From: Choristoneura fumiferana
Taxonomy: Eukaryota > Arthropoda > Insecta > Lepidoptera > Tortricidae
Reading direction: 5' to 3'
Assembly (NCBI RefSeq): GCF_025370935.1
Contig: NC_133496.1
Location: 7,662,683-7,726,682, forward strand
Length of the DNA stretch: 64,000 bases
The number at the start of each line of letters is the position of its first letter. Positions within the stretch are counted from its first letter, which is position 1. A program made the translations under genes and the position numbers. Below, piece by piece: positions 33,813 to 44,499 of the stretch. The notes beneath the pieces were generated by a model. The model was not told the origin of the DNA and made no database searches. It was given only the letters and a program-made list of their open reading frames with translations.

Positions 33813-36097
33813 TCAATCATGCTCGGAAATGTAATGTTTAGCTATGTTATGTGAGTTGCCCAAAAGACTAATTTTTTCTTCATTAATGGGCAAGTTAACT
33901 ATGTAACGACCAGAAGGGTCTTTAGTGGTTGTATTTTTGTATAGAGATTCACAATACAAATCTTCTGGGGTAGTCTTCTGTTGATGACTAACCTCTTCGA
34001 TTTTCCAGAAATTTGACAATTGAAATGAAATGTCAGTGACCTTTAAGTTTACCTTGTTATTGGCATTGACACTTTATCAGTTATGTAGCTACCTGTAACA
34101 ATCCACCCAAACACCGTGTTTTTCAAGTCAGGTAAACATGGACCTAGTTTTACAAAGCCTTGTTTCATTAAAGAGAAGAATAGTTCAGTACCAAGCAGTA
34201 GATCAATAGTGCTAGGAATATGGAATGTTGGGTCAGCCAGCTTACAATTTTTAGGAATATTCCAGTTTGAAGTAGCAAGCTTCATGTGTGGCAAGGGCAC
34301 AGTGATTGTATCTACCAAGAGAAGATTCACATCTGTACTATAATCATTTAAGCATGATGAAATGTTGCATTGATTGATTGGTGACATGGTCTTGTTTCCT
34401 CACCGATGCCTACAGCAGTCACATTGCATGGTATGATTGGCAAGCACAAGCGATTAGCAAGGTTGTTAGTTATAAAGTTTATTTCGCTGGCACTGTCTAA
34501 TAATGCCTTAGCTGCATGCCAGTTATCATGGCAATCTTTTATTTTTAACTGAACTGTTGAAAGGAGTACATGTTTCGTGTTTTCTATTGTTGAATTTGGT
34601 GGGTTTATTGCCTTGTTAGTAGTTGTGTGAGTACACAGCTGTTGTGTGTTAGAAGCAAACAAGGGTTGATTACCCTTTTTAGTTTGAGTACGATCGGTAT
34701 TCAATTGAATAGGCTGTTGACTGGTAGAAGGCTCTGTCTGTTGAGGGCTAAAAAAATTATTACCTTTGTCTGTGGTTGAGTGTGCTGTCTGTTGACTTGT
34801 AGAAGACCCTTGATGCTGTGTGTCAATGCTCTGTTCATTGTTGACACATGTAAGAAAATTGATGAGTTTGATGTCTGATGAATAGCTGATGCTTGGAGAT
34901 GGCCACTGTTGTAGTTTAATTCATTTGTATTGTTGGAGTATTTTGTGTAGTCAAGATGTAAAACACTGTTGTGTTTTTTATGGCACTTGAAACATACTTG
35001 TGAACACTTATGACCTGCTTTATAAATAGATAAACAGTTATAGCAGAGCCTTTTGCTTTTTACAAATGTTATTCTCTGTGAGACAGGAAGCTGCAAAAAT
35101 AAGGGGCTTTTGTTAGTTCATGTTTGGAGTCACATAAGATACAGTTTGTTTTGTTTAAAGTGGTAGTGTGAACAACTTTAGTATTGGAAAGTATCTCGGC
35201 ATACTTTTGTTTGTCAATTTTATCTCATTTATTATTTTGTGGCAATGCTACGATGTGACAGAAAGTCTAAAAGATCTGACAGCTTAGGTATCTCAGAACT
35301 TTGCCTACTAATTCCCATGCTGCTCTCAATGAATTATCTAATTTTTGTACAATAATATATATCAACAAGACATCCCAGTGCTCGGTAGGCAACTGCAATG
35401 ATTTCAATGAATCAAAAACTTTGCTGAAAAATGTAAGAAAATCTTTTAGATTAGACTTAGTTATGTACTGGTAGTTCATAAAACATTTTAAAATGATGAT
35501 TTATGACTATTAGTTTGTTATCATACCTTTTGGTTAAAATCTCTAAAGCCTTTTCATAATTTTCTTCCGACAATATTAAGGAGCTGATGAGAGCTGCCGC
35601 TTCTCCTTCCAGGAACGACTTGAGGTAGTGTAGCTTTTGGAGCTTTGGCAGGTCTCATTACCATCGATCACAGAAAAGAATAAATTCTTGAATATGGGCC
35701 AATTTTTAATATCCCCATTGAACTGTGGGATATTGAGTGTAGGCATAGCAATTGGCATTTTCTTAGGTTTGAATTGAGGTGTGTCCTGATTGTTTTGAAT
35801 GAGACTGGAAATCATGGCTTTGATTGTGTAGTACTTAGCTTCGACCGCAGACCGCTCATCTATATCCTCTGCGATTTCCTGAACGCCTCTATTTTTTTCT
35901 TGGGCATCATTAAATTTCTCAAAAAGGCTCGTCAGGTCCGTGCTCCTGACCTGGAGGTTTTCATATTCAATCTTACCAATATCTTGATCTTCCATTTGTT
36001 TGACGTAATTTCGATGCGTGTCATTCTTCCCTTTATATTTACCCGAAGGTTTTGGAGTTTAGTAATATCCTCGGACGTTGGCGGCGCCATTCTGTGA
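33813..36097 (-). pseudogene. BEL/Pao gag-protease, decayed
   Basis: Starts at ATG 36090 (MAPPTSEDITK) and needs a frame change within about 25 codons to enter the longer Gag frame (36000-35620; PTLNIPQFNGDIKNWP is the Gag-like motif of BEL elements). Then come a shifted Gag stretch (35480-35270), zinc-knuckle Cys/His pairs (LCYNC...CFKCHKKHN, 35035-34965), an aspartic-protease-like ALLDSASEINFI (about 34510-34475), LLLGTELFFSLM (about 34200) and NFWKIEEVS (about 34010) leading toward RT, which is missing past 33813. At least four frame breaks. It is the same strand as the gypsy remnant but a separate superfamily. Confidence 0.85.
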
Positions 36098-36240
36098 TGA
36101 TTATCACCCTCCTTAAGTGGTTATCCTCGAACGATTGCGCAGTTGCCTCGCCGACCACCGCCACCCACGCGGCGGCGAAAAAAAAAATCCAACTGGATCT
36201 TCCGTTATGTTAGTTTCTGGTCACAACTGTTGTTGCAAGT

Positions 36241-36405
36241 GGTTTCGGCACCAATTATGTTCCGTATTCGGATATATATTTTAATAAAAAGCTGTTGTTT
36301 TTATATTTTTTAGATTTTTTATTCTGAATTGATACAGTGCAGGGCAATGGTATAGCGCGCGAGATCAAAGATGATGGGTGACAGCCGAGTGACAGCTGTC
36401 AAAAA
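36241..36405 (-). mobile_element. BEL primer-binding site and possible 5' LTR
   Basis: TGGTGCCGAAACC (minus strand, 36253-36241) lies between a candidate LTR end (...CGGAACA, 36258) and the Gag start, as a primer site should. Upstream is an AATAAA-like motif and a TGACAGCTGTCA palindrome near 36393-36404. No second LTR copy exists to prove the borders. Confidence 0.45.
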
Positions 36406-36712
36406 GACGTTTTAAAGGAACGCTATAAATATTGTACAAGTACTTTTCGTTTTACATCAGACCAATTTGACACATTCCTTTTGCGTTTCTTTGATTGTCG
36501 TGGTTTACTGGAAGCCTCATCAACAGTGTTCTGCCATATCTCATGTGCCACGCAGAATGCATCGTTACATTTCTGATCTGAATGCTTATTTAGAGGTGAA
36601 GGCATGGGTGTGAGTACATTTACATTTAATCAATTTATCACGTCGTTAGTAGACATGGATGGCATTGGTCAATTTTCAAAACTGGCAGTAATCTCTACAT
36701 TAAAAGGCGACG

Positions 36713-37005
36713 GTTCCATTATAGATAGCGGTTCATTTATAGGCGTCAGTTTCCATTATAGATAGGGTTTCATTTATAGGCGACGGTTCCATTATAGATA
36801 GGCGGTTCATTTATAGGCGTCAGTTCCATTATAGATAGCGGTTCATTTATAGGCGTCAGTTCCATTATAGATAGCGGTTCATTTATAGGCGTCAGTTCCA
36901 TTATAGATAGCGGTTCATTTATAGGCGTCAGTTCCATTATAGATAGCGGTTCATTTATAGGCGTCAGTTCCATTATAGATAGCGGGTCATTTATAGGCGT
37001 CTGTT
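36713..37005 (-). repeat. 36-bp coding minisatellite, about 8 units
   Basis: Unit begins GTTCCATTATAGATAGCGGT and ends TCATTTATAGGCGTCA. Most units are 36 bp, so the reading frame is kept and encodes a 12-residue repeat. The first units on the low-coordinate side have 1-2 base indels that break the frame. Neighbouring units are almost identical, so the array expanded or was homogenised recently. Confidence 0.9.
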
Positions 37006-37399
37006 CCTTTGTAGGCGATGCTTCTAATATTGGTGATGTGCCTACAGAAAAAGTGACGGGTTGAACGGCGGACACTACTTTCTCTACCCAGATTTTCCAT
37101 CGCATCTCGCTCTAGGTCAATAGGCGATGATTCCATGCTGTGCGATGGATGTATATTTGCAGAAGATGTGACTGGGTAAACGACACTACTTGCCTTAATT
37201 TCATCTTCCGTCACTACTCGGTCTTGAAGTACGTCTCGTAAGTCTTGATATACTTGTTCAGCTCCTTCTGGCAATGGAGAAGAAAATAAATCATCCCGTT
37301 TCTCTGAAATAACAAAGTTAAATTTATTAGAATAATGGAACCAGAAATACTCCACTATATATACATCATATTATATCATAAGACAGAATGAATGAAAAA

Positions 37400-37625
37400 A
37401 AGTTGTGTAAGCAATTTACAGGAAAGTGTGCTAGGGCAAGTTTGTCGGTCTAGGGCGTCCTCGAAATACGTAAACCGACCTAAACCGTTGAGCATGTATG
37501 AGGAAAGTGATGAATGTGGATGAAGCGAGAGAAGTTTGTCAGAAATAGAAGCGTATGGCGCCTATTATCTCTGGCTGTCTTGCATGGAATAAGGCGTGAC
37601 GTATTGTATGTATGTATGTTATTTT
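37400..37625 (+). mobile_element. LINE 3'-end remnant with TATG tail
   Basis: GATGAAGCGAGAGAAGTTTG, CGTATGGCGCCTATTATCTC and AATAAGGCGTGACGTATTG, then GTATGTATGTATG, form an end I know from dispersed lepidopteran LINEs. It lies in the intron of the decayed gene at 36423-38165. Confidence 0.55.
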
Positions 37626-38264
37626 ATTCCATAAAAATAAATAGAAAAGAAAATATGAGACGTAAATGGTATTAACTTAAATGATGTCCGTAGAAAAGGT
37701 GACATATGAACAAGTGAACTAAACAACGCGTGTCTGTTCCGGCGTAAATGGTTGCAAGTGCCTCTTACAACTCTGAAATTCTTTCTAGTTTCCATCGATT
37801 AATGGTACACAACTATATAAGTCGTGCCTATTAAAACTTTCTAAGTATGAAATCTATATAAAACTTGTATTGCTAAGATCGTAATAACGTTACGAATACA
37901 TTTTTCCGATTTATATTGATTTACTATAAAAAAGTTCTAAGAGGCAATATGCAACTTTTACTTGGGAATCTAATGGTAGAAGCACTTGAATCATAAAAAC
38001 ATAAAAAAAACACTCTATTATTTTATAAATAGAAGAAAAAGGTACTTACGTGTCTGTGAATCATGATAAATATCCTCTGTTGGACCATTTGCATGCTATC
38101 ATTAATTTCACTTGTACTTTGTTGGTTCAGTGCTAAGTTATAAGTCGCCTAGAGCGACGATTCATTTTTATTAGGGTTAGATTCGTGCGCTATAAATTAA
38201 CTTAAAATTATAAAGAGCTCACACCAAAGCAAAACAGAAACGTGCCAAAATAACATAAAATAAC

Positions 38265-38350
38265 AAAGCGTGCCGTCTCCCGCGAAGACCGGTGACGACT
38301 GACTATAGAACGGCACGCGCGCCCTCCGCGGGGGGAGGCGTCCGGCGTGT
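38265..38350 (-). promoter_or_regulatory. GC-rich promoter-like region
   Basis: A GC-rich island in AT-rich DNA, upstream of the minus-strand decayed gene. On the minus strand, CTATAGTCAGTCGTC (about 38316-38302) contains TCAGTC, which fits the insect initiator consensus. No TATA box at the usual distance. Confidence 0.35.
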
Positions 38351-38634
38351 AAAGTTCTATCGAGATGTACAACTTATACGTCGAGTTCATATCACATGTA
38401 ACTTTTTAGGGTTGAAATCTCAAAAGTCTTGGATTTGAGAAATAATTTATATACAGAATTGAAGCTGGAGAATAGCTTAATAAAAAAAACAATAAAATCA
38501 ATTAGTCATTTATTATCATACGTAATGCTTTTTCGTCGCATGGGACGATATGCCCAGTAGATCGTTTTGTCCCGAAAAATAGGAATCAGCTAACGCTCGA
38601 TTTTGGAAAAGAAATTGATTATTTGTTAACCGAC

Positions 38635-39295
38635 TTCAAAAAAAGGAGGAGGTTATCAATTCGGTTGTATTTTTTTTTTTTTTAATGTTTGTTACCTCAG
38701 AACTCCGTCATTTATGAACCGATTTCAAAAATTTTTTTTGAGTTCGTCTAGGAATGCTTTCAATTAGGTCCCATAAGCAGCAAATTAGGATCTGATGATC
38801 GGATCTTAAGGAAATCGAGGGAACTCTTCAAATATTGTAGCGACACCTATGGTAATTTGGATATATTTAGCAGTAACTCGTGCATTTGCTCTTGCAAATC
38901 ATAATTTGGTGAAGTGGAACTGAGGATGAAGACCAGATTTGACCAACGGAACTACTACTATCAATAACAAGTATTTCACGGGTTAAATTTAAATTATCAT
39001 GATTAATATACTTACCTAGATAAGCGACTAAGAAGAAACTTTAAGTTAATGATTCTTTCGAACTGATCTGATGCTGAAGCCAGAAGGTAGGCGACGGAAC
39101 TCTGTTATAAAACAACGTAACTAAGTCGTGTTTGGGCTTAATGGAATAGTTGTGAGATGTTCTTTGGCTACGAATCACTAAAAAGTGAGAAATAAAAAAA
39201 TTTTTAACAAAAAAGTAAAACCGACTCCAAAAAAATAAAAAAAATAACAAAAATGGAACCGACTACAAAACCCTTGAAAATATTTTTCTAGGTAC
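38635..39295 (-). repeat. CGACTTC repeat, long arm (copy A)
   Basis: Runs from CGACTTCAAAAAAAGGAGGA to GAAAATATTTTTCTAGGTAC. It is the inverse of 58668-59325 with modest divergence. The right end is cut by the LTR element at 39296 and the repeat resumes at 42939. Confidence 0.85.
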
Positions 39296-39550
39296 TGTGG
39301 GGACTGTAACTAGGTAAGAGCTTAGGTACTGGGGACCAACGCGCGTGACTTTAAACTTAGTTCAAAATAAACAACTTCTTCAATCATTTGGATTTATTTC
39401 AGAACTTAAAAATACATTTACATAGCATAGCACCAGCCGCTTAGGCTATCGGGAGCAATCTGCGCTCCGGCATGTAATACCCGCTGTCAATCTAACCTGC
39501 CAAGTGGTCAGTTTTACCACCTGCCAGCGGTATACAGCCTAGTTCCTACA
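39296..39550 (-). repeat. 3' LTR
   Basis: 255 bp, TG...CA ends on the minus strand. It lies at the 3' side of the element as transcribed leftward and contains an AATAAA-like AAAATAAAC on the opposite strand. Near-identical to 42684-42938. Confidence 0.93.
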
Positions 39551-39565
39551 TATCCCTCCTTCCTC

Positions 39566-40592
39566 ACAGAGGTGGGGACCTATCTACGGCCCTACCTAAC
39601 GGGGACATTACAGACAGAAAAGGGTCTTTGCTAAAGACTAGTCACATCCTTTTCATGAAACTCTAGTCTATGTTATTACAATCATAAATAGGTTTATATA
39701 TTTCAAAAATTTCAAATCAAGGATGGGACTTCGCCGGCCAAAAACCCCGAAACAAAAAAGGTACGGCGCCTTTTCAGTAAAAAGCCTAGCTACTAAAGAC
39801 GCGTGACATTGCCTGTGCAACCCGGCACGTCATTCTTGCTTCATGCCCATCATCCTTCATCAGGTGATGAAGGTTCCTCAGCACCCCCTAGCGGAGTTGC
39901 CGTTCCACAACGACAGCAATAGCCGCTGGGTTTCCATCTTTTTATTATTTCACAGCCATGGATCCAAGTGTGGACCCTGGGCAAGCTTCATCGGCGATCC
40001 CAGTTGGCTGTGTGAACTTCTGTTGCTTGAAAACTATTGAAAGGCACAGAAAATCAATCATTAAATACACCATCAATTAACACCACATATTTCTGGGCAT
40101 ATTGAACACATGAAGGTATGAAGTACTCCCACATGCTGAGATAAACTAAAAGTACTCATTCTTTATATATAGAAATTCACATCATATATGATTACAGTTC
40201 ACATTGGGAGATGTATGAACAGGCAATCTCATATTCGTGAAGTTGAATATGTAAACAATTATATTAAGTTCACTATGTAAATAAAAGTTATCTGTTTGGT
40301 TTTCCAGCGATGTCGTCAGACATCAGTTTTGACAAGAGCAGCTGGGAGCTGCCATCAGTTTTCATCAGCCACTGCATGGCTGCTGCAGATTGCCATTTCA
40401 TTTCTGCACTTAATTAATTGATCTCCCAATATGAAAACAGACAAAAAAACATATATTAGACACATAGTAATATTACAACACGCATTAGTCATATAAATTC
40501 ATTATATCATTAATTTCCTACCTACTCAAAAAACTTTTAATTCAATTACCTATAATTATAAAATTCAATCGCAAAAAATAAATTTACAATGT
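39566..40592. other. Element interior without pol
   Basis: About 1 kb between the small ORF and the 3' LTR. No RT, RNase H or integrase motifs in any frame I read. ACATTGGGAGATG near 40202 and GATCTCCCAATATG near 40420 are short inverses and may bound a small insertion. Confidence 0.5.
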
Positions 40593-40967
40593 TTACATTT
40601 GAATGACATTGTCAATCATTGGTCGTGTCAATTTTTTTCTAACCGTCGACACAGAACTTCTCGGGTGAACTTTTAAAAAGTTTTCAGTCAAACCACAAAG
40701 TTCATTCGGCTTGAGACAGCCATCACTTTCCGTCCCTTTCACTCCTAAATGAACGTTTTTAAATTTTATGTTTCGTTCATTTAGCGATCCTTGCTGTGGG
40801 AAAAACCTTTTATTAACATAACTTAGATAATGACGTGACTTTTGATTACCTTTTCTATGGAATCTATCAGGTCCGTTCGCGTTCTCACGTCGTCGCATTT
40901 CTACTCTTCCATAACAACCAGAAGGCGCCTCTCGCTCCTTCATCAGACCTGCCGAACCAATCTGCAA
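40593..40967 (-). CDS. Small ORF after gag-protease
   Basis: 124 codons, overlapping the end of the Gag-protease frame by 25 bases in another frame. Basic and Ser/Lys-rich, with no catalytic motif. In full elements RT would begin here; this may be the lead-in to pol left by an internal deletion, reached by frameshift, or it may be untranslated. Not recognised beyond that. Confidence 0.4.
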   Translation of the reverse strand: MQIGSAGLMKEREAPSGCYGRVEMRRRENANGPDRFHRKGNQKSRHYLSYVNKRFFPQQGSLNERNIKFKNVHLGVKGTESDGCLKPNELCGLTENFLKVHPRSSVSTVRKKLTRPMIDNVIQM

Positions 40968-42412
40968 ATTTCCGACTTTCGTACCCTTTCAGGCTTCGAG
41001 CTCAACTCGCCTTTTTCGCCATCCTTTTGCTCCATCTTTCTATCGATCCTCGATGCTTTCCCAATTGACTTCGACTCCTTCAACTTTCCTTCACTCGAAC
41101 CTAAAGCAAAAGAATTTAAACCACGGAACCCTAACAATTTTTTTACTGATCGCGCTTTATTTTCCACGGTCAAGGAGTTAATTTGCTCGCACTCAACCTC
41201 TTTCATGGCAACTTGATTTGCACAAACCTTTTCAGTCAATAATGAAAAGTCTTTCGTGTCACTCAATTTTCGAATAAAATTGACACGGAATTTTTTATTC
41301 AAAGTCAAAGTATGACTACTAAAATCAATCATTGCATTATTTGCAGTCAAAAAATCTTGCCCTAGAATGCAAAAATTTGTGCGATCATTAATTACTAACA
41401 GACTAATTCTACAATAATAATTATCTATCAAAATATAAGTATTTACAATTCCTATAGGCTGAATCATGGAGCCTCCTGCTACGCGCAAAGGATCACTGAG
41501 CTTGTGCTCATATTTTAAGTTTATTTCCTCTGCAAGGGAAACAGATATCAGTGACACATTGGCACCACTATCTACGAGGGCCTTGCAAATCCTGCCATTG
41601 AGCTCTACGGGCACAAACGTGTTCAGACTATTTTTCTCAACAGTACAAACATCGGGAAAATCACTAGAAAAAATCGTATTGATTTGGAAACCATCAGTAT
41701 TTCCTTTATCTCCTTGACGCTGCTGCGGCACCGGCTGTAGCTGCCGCGGCCTCAAATTATACCTTCCATATGGCATACGTGATGTTCCCTGGTGTATTTC
41801 TTGCGGAAATACCATTGTTGGCGGCGTTTGGGACGTGTCATACTCCGAACGCGGCGTGAATCGAAGAGGTGGAGCATCTCCTTGCTCCCACGAGTGTTGA
41901 TAATCTTTTGTAATATTAATCGGCAGTTCTACTTTATGTGTTTTCATGTGTAATTCTGTATTAAATACATCACACAATTGAAGAATCGTTTTTCTTAGCT
42001 CCTCCTTTGACGCGAACAATCTAGACGCTAAATGGAACTGCCATTGCGAATTAATAGATTTAATAAAATGCTTGATAAATCTGCCGTCTTCCGTGATCCC
42101 TGCTTTCAACGCTAATTTCTCTAGGTCATAATAAAATGATAGTAGCGGTTCTTTCGGCTCCTGCTTTCTATAATAAAAAGACTGGGCATAGTCTTCTTGC
42201 GACGGGAATTGTTCTACTAATCCCTTCTTTATCAAATCATACGACTCCAACGTCGTGAAATTGGCCTTGTACCAGGACAACGCAGGCCCTTCTAAGTAGA
42301 GTGCGATCGCTACTCGCTTCTGATCTGCGGACCAATTCTTTATGATCGCAATAGTTTCAAACTGGTGGATAAAATCGTCCACATCCGAATATCCTGCGAA
42401 TTTTTCCGCCAT
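40943..42412 (-). CDS. Retrotransposon Gag-protease, intact
   Basis: 489 codons, open from ATG 42412. The N-terminal 150 residues are a Ty3/gypsy-type Gag capsid fold by motif (GYSDVDDFIHQFE, ALYLEGPALSWY, FYYRKQEPKEPLLSFYY). A Pro/Gln/Arg-rich linker (about 165-235) has no CCHC zinc knuckle. A retropepsin-type protease has its catalytic ALVDSGANVSLI near 280 and CILGQDFL near 350. The tail is Lys/Ser-rich. Gag forms the particle; the protease would mature it. The frame ends at 40943 and overlaps the next open frame by 25 bases, as in elements that use a frameshift to reach the next ORF. Fully open codons and near-identical LTRs mark a recent arrival. Confidence 0.93.
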   Translation of the reverse strand: MAEKFAGYSDVDDFIHQFETIAIIKNWSADQKRVAIALYLEGPALSWYKANFTTLESYDLIKKGLVEQFPSQEDYAQSFYYRKQEPKEPLLSFYYDLEKLALKAGITEDGRFIKHFIKSINSQWQFHLASRLFASKEELRKTILQLCDVFNTELHMKTHKVELPINITKDYQHSWEQGDAPPLRFTPRSEYDTSQTPPTMVFPQEIHQGTSRMPYGRYNLRPRQLQPVPQQRQGDKGNTDGFQINTIFSSDFPDVCTVEKNSLNTFVPVELNGRICKALVDSGANVSLISVSLAEEINLKYEHKLSDPLRVAGGSMIQPIGIVNTYILIDNYYCRISLLVINDRTNFCILGQDFLTANNAMIDFSSHTLTLNKKFRVNFIRKLSDTKDFSLLTEKVCANQVAMKEVECEQINSLTVENKARSVKKLLGFRGLNSFALGSSEGKLKESKSIGKASRIDRKMEQKDGEKGELSSKPERVRKSEICRLVRQV

Positions 42413-42683
42413 CTTCTTTCTTCTCCGTAATAAAATTTATCTGCCCGCAAATTCTATTAAACACTGGGATATAGGAAAAAATAAAATAACTCACAGTTGC
42501 TTCCTCAAAAATCGATACATTTACCAAATTGCTTCACTTTTCATGCGCGCTTTTTTTGTCATCAAAGCTCGTCTTTTCTTAACAATCGTCCATAGACCGC
42601 TGGAATCGCTGCGGTACTCCGTCGTCCTCTGAAGCGATAGCTAAAACATAAAAAGTACACCGACCGCGCCTAACTCCACCACT

Positions 42684-42938
42684 TGTGGGGACTGTAACTA
42701 GGTAAGAGCTTAGGTACTGGGGATCAACGCGCGTGACTTTAAACTTAGTTCAAAATAAACAACTTCTTCAATCATTTGGATTTATTTCAGAACTTAAAAA
42801 TACATTTACATAGCATAGCACCAGCCGCTTAGGCTATCGGGAGCAATCTGCGCTCCGGCATGTAATACCCGCTGTCAATCTAACCTGCCAAGTGGTCAGT
42901 TTTACCACCTGCCAGCGGTATACAGCCTAGTTCCTACA
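42684..42938 (-). repeat. 5' LTR
   Basis: Near-identical to 39296-39550. Transcription would start here and run leftward into gag at 42412. The sequence just inside (AGTGGTGGAGTTAGGCGC, minus strand) is where the primer site should be; I cannot assign its tRNA. Confidence 0.93.
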
Positions 42939-43200
42939 GTACCTACTAGCTCGAAGTCGGTGCCTCAGCACGAGCCAGCAGGAGGGATTGAAACCCATAG
43001 TATGTTGGTGAAGTAGACGACTATTGTGAATTGCCCCACTCCTGCTGGCTCGTGCTGAGGCACCGACTTCGAGCTAGTACGTACCTACTTACCTAGAAAA
43101 ATATTTTCAAGGGTTTTGTAGTCGGTTCCATTTTTTGTTATTTTTTTATTTTTTTGGAGTCGGTTTTACTTTTTTGTTAAAATTTTTTTTTGACTGTGCT
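42939..43200. repeat. CGACTTC repeat resumed, with perfect 39-bp inverted pair
   Basis: 42946-42984 and 43039-43077 are exact inverses (start CTAGCTCGAAGTCGGTGCCT) around a 54-bp spacer. Beyond the right arm the sequence CTAGAAAAATATTTTCAAGG mirrors the sequence left of the LTR element (39260-39290), so the repeat itself is a large foldback whose right arm is cut short near 43195. Confidence 0.85.
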
Positions 43201-43355
43201 AAAGAAGAAATCGAAGACCAAAAATAATTCTGGGCATATGTGGGTTAAGGGTTTTTTTATATATTTTTTCTTGCCTTTAATCTCGGTATCGTTCATGTGT
43301 ACCTAAGCTTTCGAAATTCCGGGGTCTTACACGTATTAACTTAAATTTATATTGT
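43201..43355. other. No recognisable feature
   Basis: Short T-rich stretch after the foldback; nothing to call. Confidence 0.4.
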
Positions 43356-43361
43356 ACGAGA

Positions 43362-43620
43362 AACAGACGAGCGGAGCGGAGAAGAGACGTGTGTGGATCG
43401 ATCGATCTGTAGGACGACATGTGGATACAACTAATATGATTAGTCGATCCCTACATTTTAGACATTTTAGCAGCCTATGTGTTATTCCAGATACCCAGCT
43501 GTCTAAATACCGAATTTCGTCCAAATCCGTCCAGTTATTTAGCGTGTAATAACAAACACACACACACACCCACGCAAGCACACACACCAAATTTTGTATG
43601 TAGATACCTAGACGTCTAAA
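43362..43620. repeat. Fragment of the Harbinger-like MITE plus CA tract
   Basis: ACGAGCGGAGCGGAGAAGAG and ACTAATATGATTAGTCGATC match parts of the MITE at 2104-2559. CACACACACACCCACGCAAGC lies at about 43555-43575. No clean ends. Confidence 0.55.
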
Positions 43621-44499
43621 AGAACACATGTTATAGGCTATTTTTTGTCCTAATATTTCTTATTGTTATGCAGACGGTATCTTGAAACCAAATTCTATTC
43701 GTAGTTCTCAAAGTAACCACTTAACACCAAGAGCACTTCCAAGGCGAGATCACTCGTTATATGGATTAATAACTCCCGCGTTCAATAAAACAATAGTACG
43801 TACTCATAGCTCATATTTGGCAATGAGGGTGATCAAGGGCCTGTTATTATGTCCTTTATGTCAAATAAGTGGCGGTCATGCCGTCTCTGCTTATTCGACC
43901 AGATTAAAAAAAGACGACGGCACAGTTGTCTGTTACATAAAATAGAAGGTAACGATCAGAATACGAGGATATGCCTCAAGCGTGTACTATCCTATCAGGG
44001 ATATATGTATATAAAGGAGTGGTAGAACAGGCTCTAAATATGGGTAGGGTACACTATGAACCAAAATTAACCAGTGTCAAAATGGAAGTTTTGGCCAAAT
44101 AAAAAGTTTCATGTTACAATTTTGGTACCTAAGTATTTTTTAAATACATGAATTAACAGATTAGGCATTAGAAACAAAGCAGTATAAAACTTAATTGCTC
44201 AATAAAACAACAAAAACATTGCTTGATATTGTACAGGCATAGAAAAAACGGCAAAGTAAATAATAATATTCACTTTAGCCCAAAAACATCCAAAGGCATC
44301 AAAGCTTTTTAACTCATAAAAAGGTTATCAAATCTCAACCAACTGAGTTAATGTTATGAGATCCCGCTCATTCAATTGACGTCAAAAAGTCAGTCAATCG
44401 AATTGCGAACGCACGCGTTATGGTTTACCCTCAAACTTATAAGTTGTAAGTGCGAAAAGGCGAACGTTATTACATTTTGTATTTACTCTGCGAATGTTG
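43621..44499. other. No recognisable gene
   Basis: Non-coding by eye. GGGTACACTATGAACC (about 44047) and GGTTTACCCTC (about 44422) are loosely inverse and might be worn element ends. Confidence 0.4.

Larger units (their letters stand above)
36423..38165 (-). pseudogene. Decayed gene with PINEPLSIM repeats
   Basis: Starts MNRRSRRLIT at 38165, and a coherent protein can be followed only by changing frame (LALNQQSTSEINDS, then ANGPTEDIYHDSQT). A good donor (GTAAGT, 38052) pairs in phase with an acceptor (TTATTTCAG, about 37305) to KRDDLFSSPLPEGAEQVYQD. Another frame change near 37085 leads to SAVQPVTFSVGTSPILEASP and a repeat array of the 12-residue unit ELTPINEPLSIM. After two stops comes a basic end, SKKRKRNVSNW. 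KRKRN..NW motifs occur in a repeated arthropod protein family of unknown role (from memory). No known enzyme domain seen. Repeated frame breaks and stops make it a pseudogene or a very poor read. Confidence 0.6.
39296..42938 (-). mobile_element. Young Gag-protease-only LTR retrotransposon
   Basis: Two 255-bp LTRs (39296-39550, 42684-42938) differ at one base as I read them (GGGGA(C/T)CAACG). On the coding strand they begin TGTAGGAAC and end CCCCACA. GTAC flanks both sides (39292-39295, 42939-42942). A purine tract GAGGAAGGAGGGATA (minus strand, 39565-39551) sits just before the 3' LTR. Gag-protease is intact, but there is no RT, RNase H or integrase, so movement would need enzymes from a relative. 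Confidence 0.93.

Noticed and set aside
36770..37105. Independent repeat protein
   Set aside because: It is one frame of the decayed gene at 36423-38165, joined to it by a frame change near 37085.
41466..41717. Plus-strand ORFs over 40.8-42.6 kb
   Set aside because: Shadows of the intact Gag-protease frame on the minus strand.
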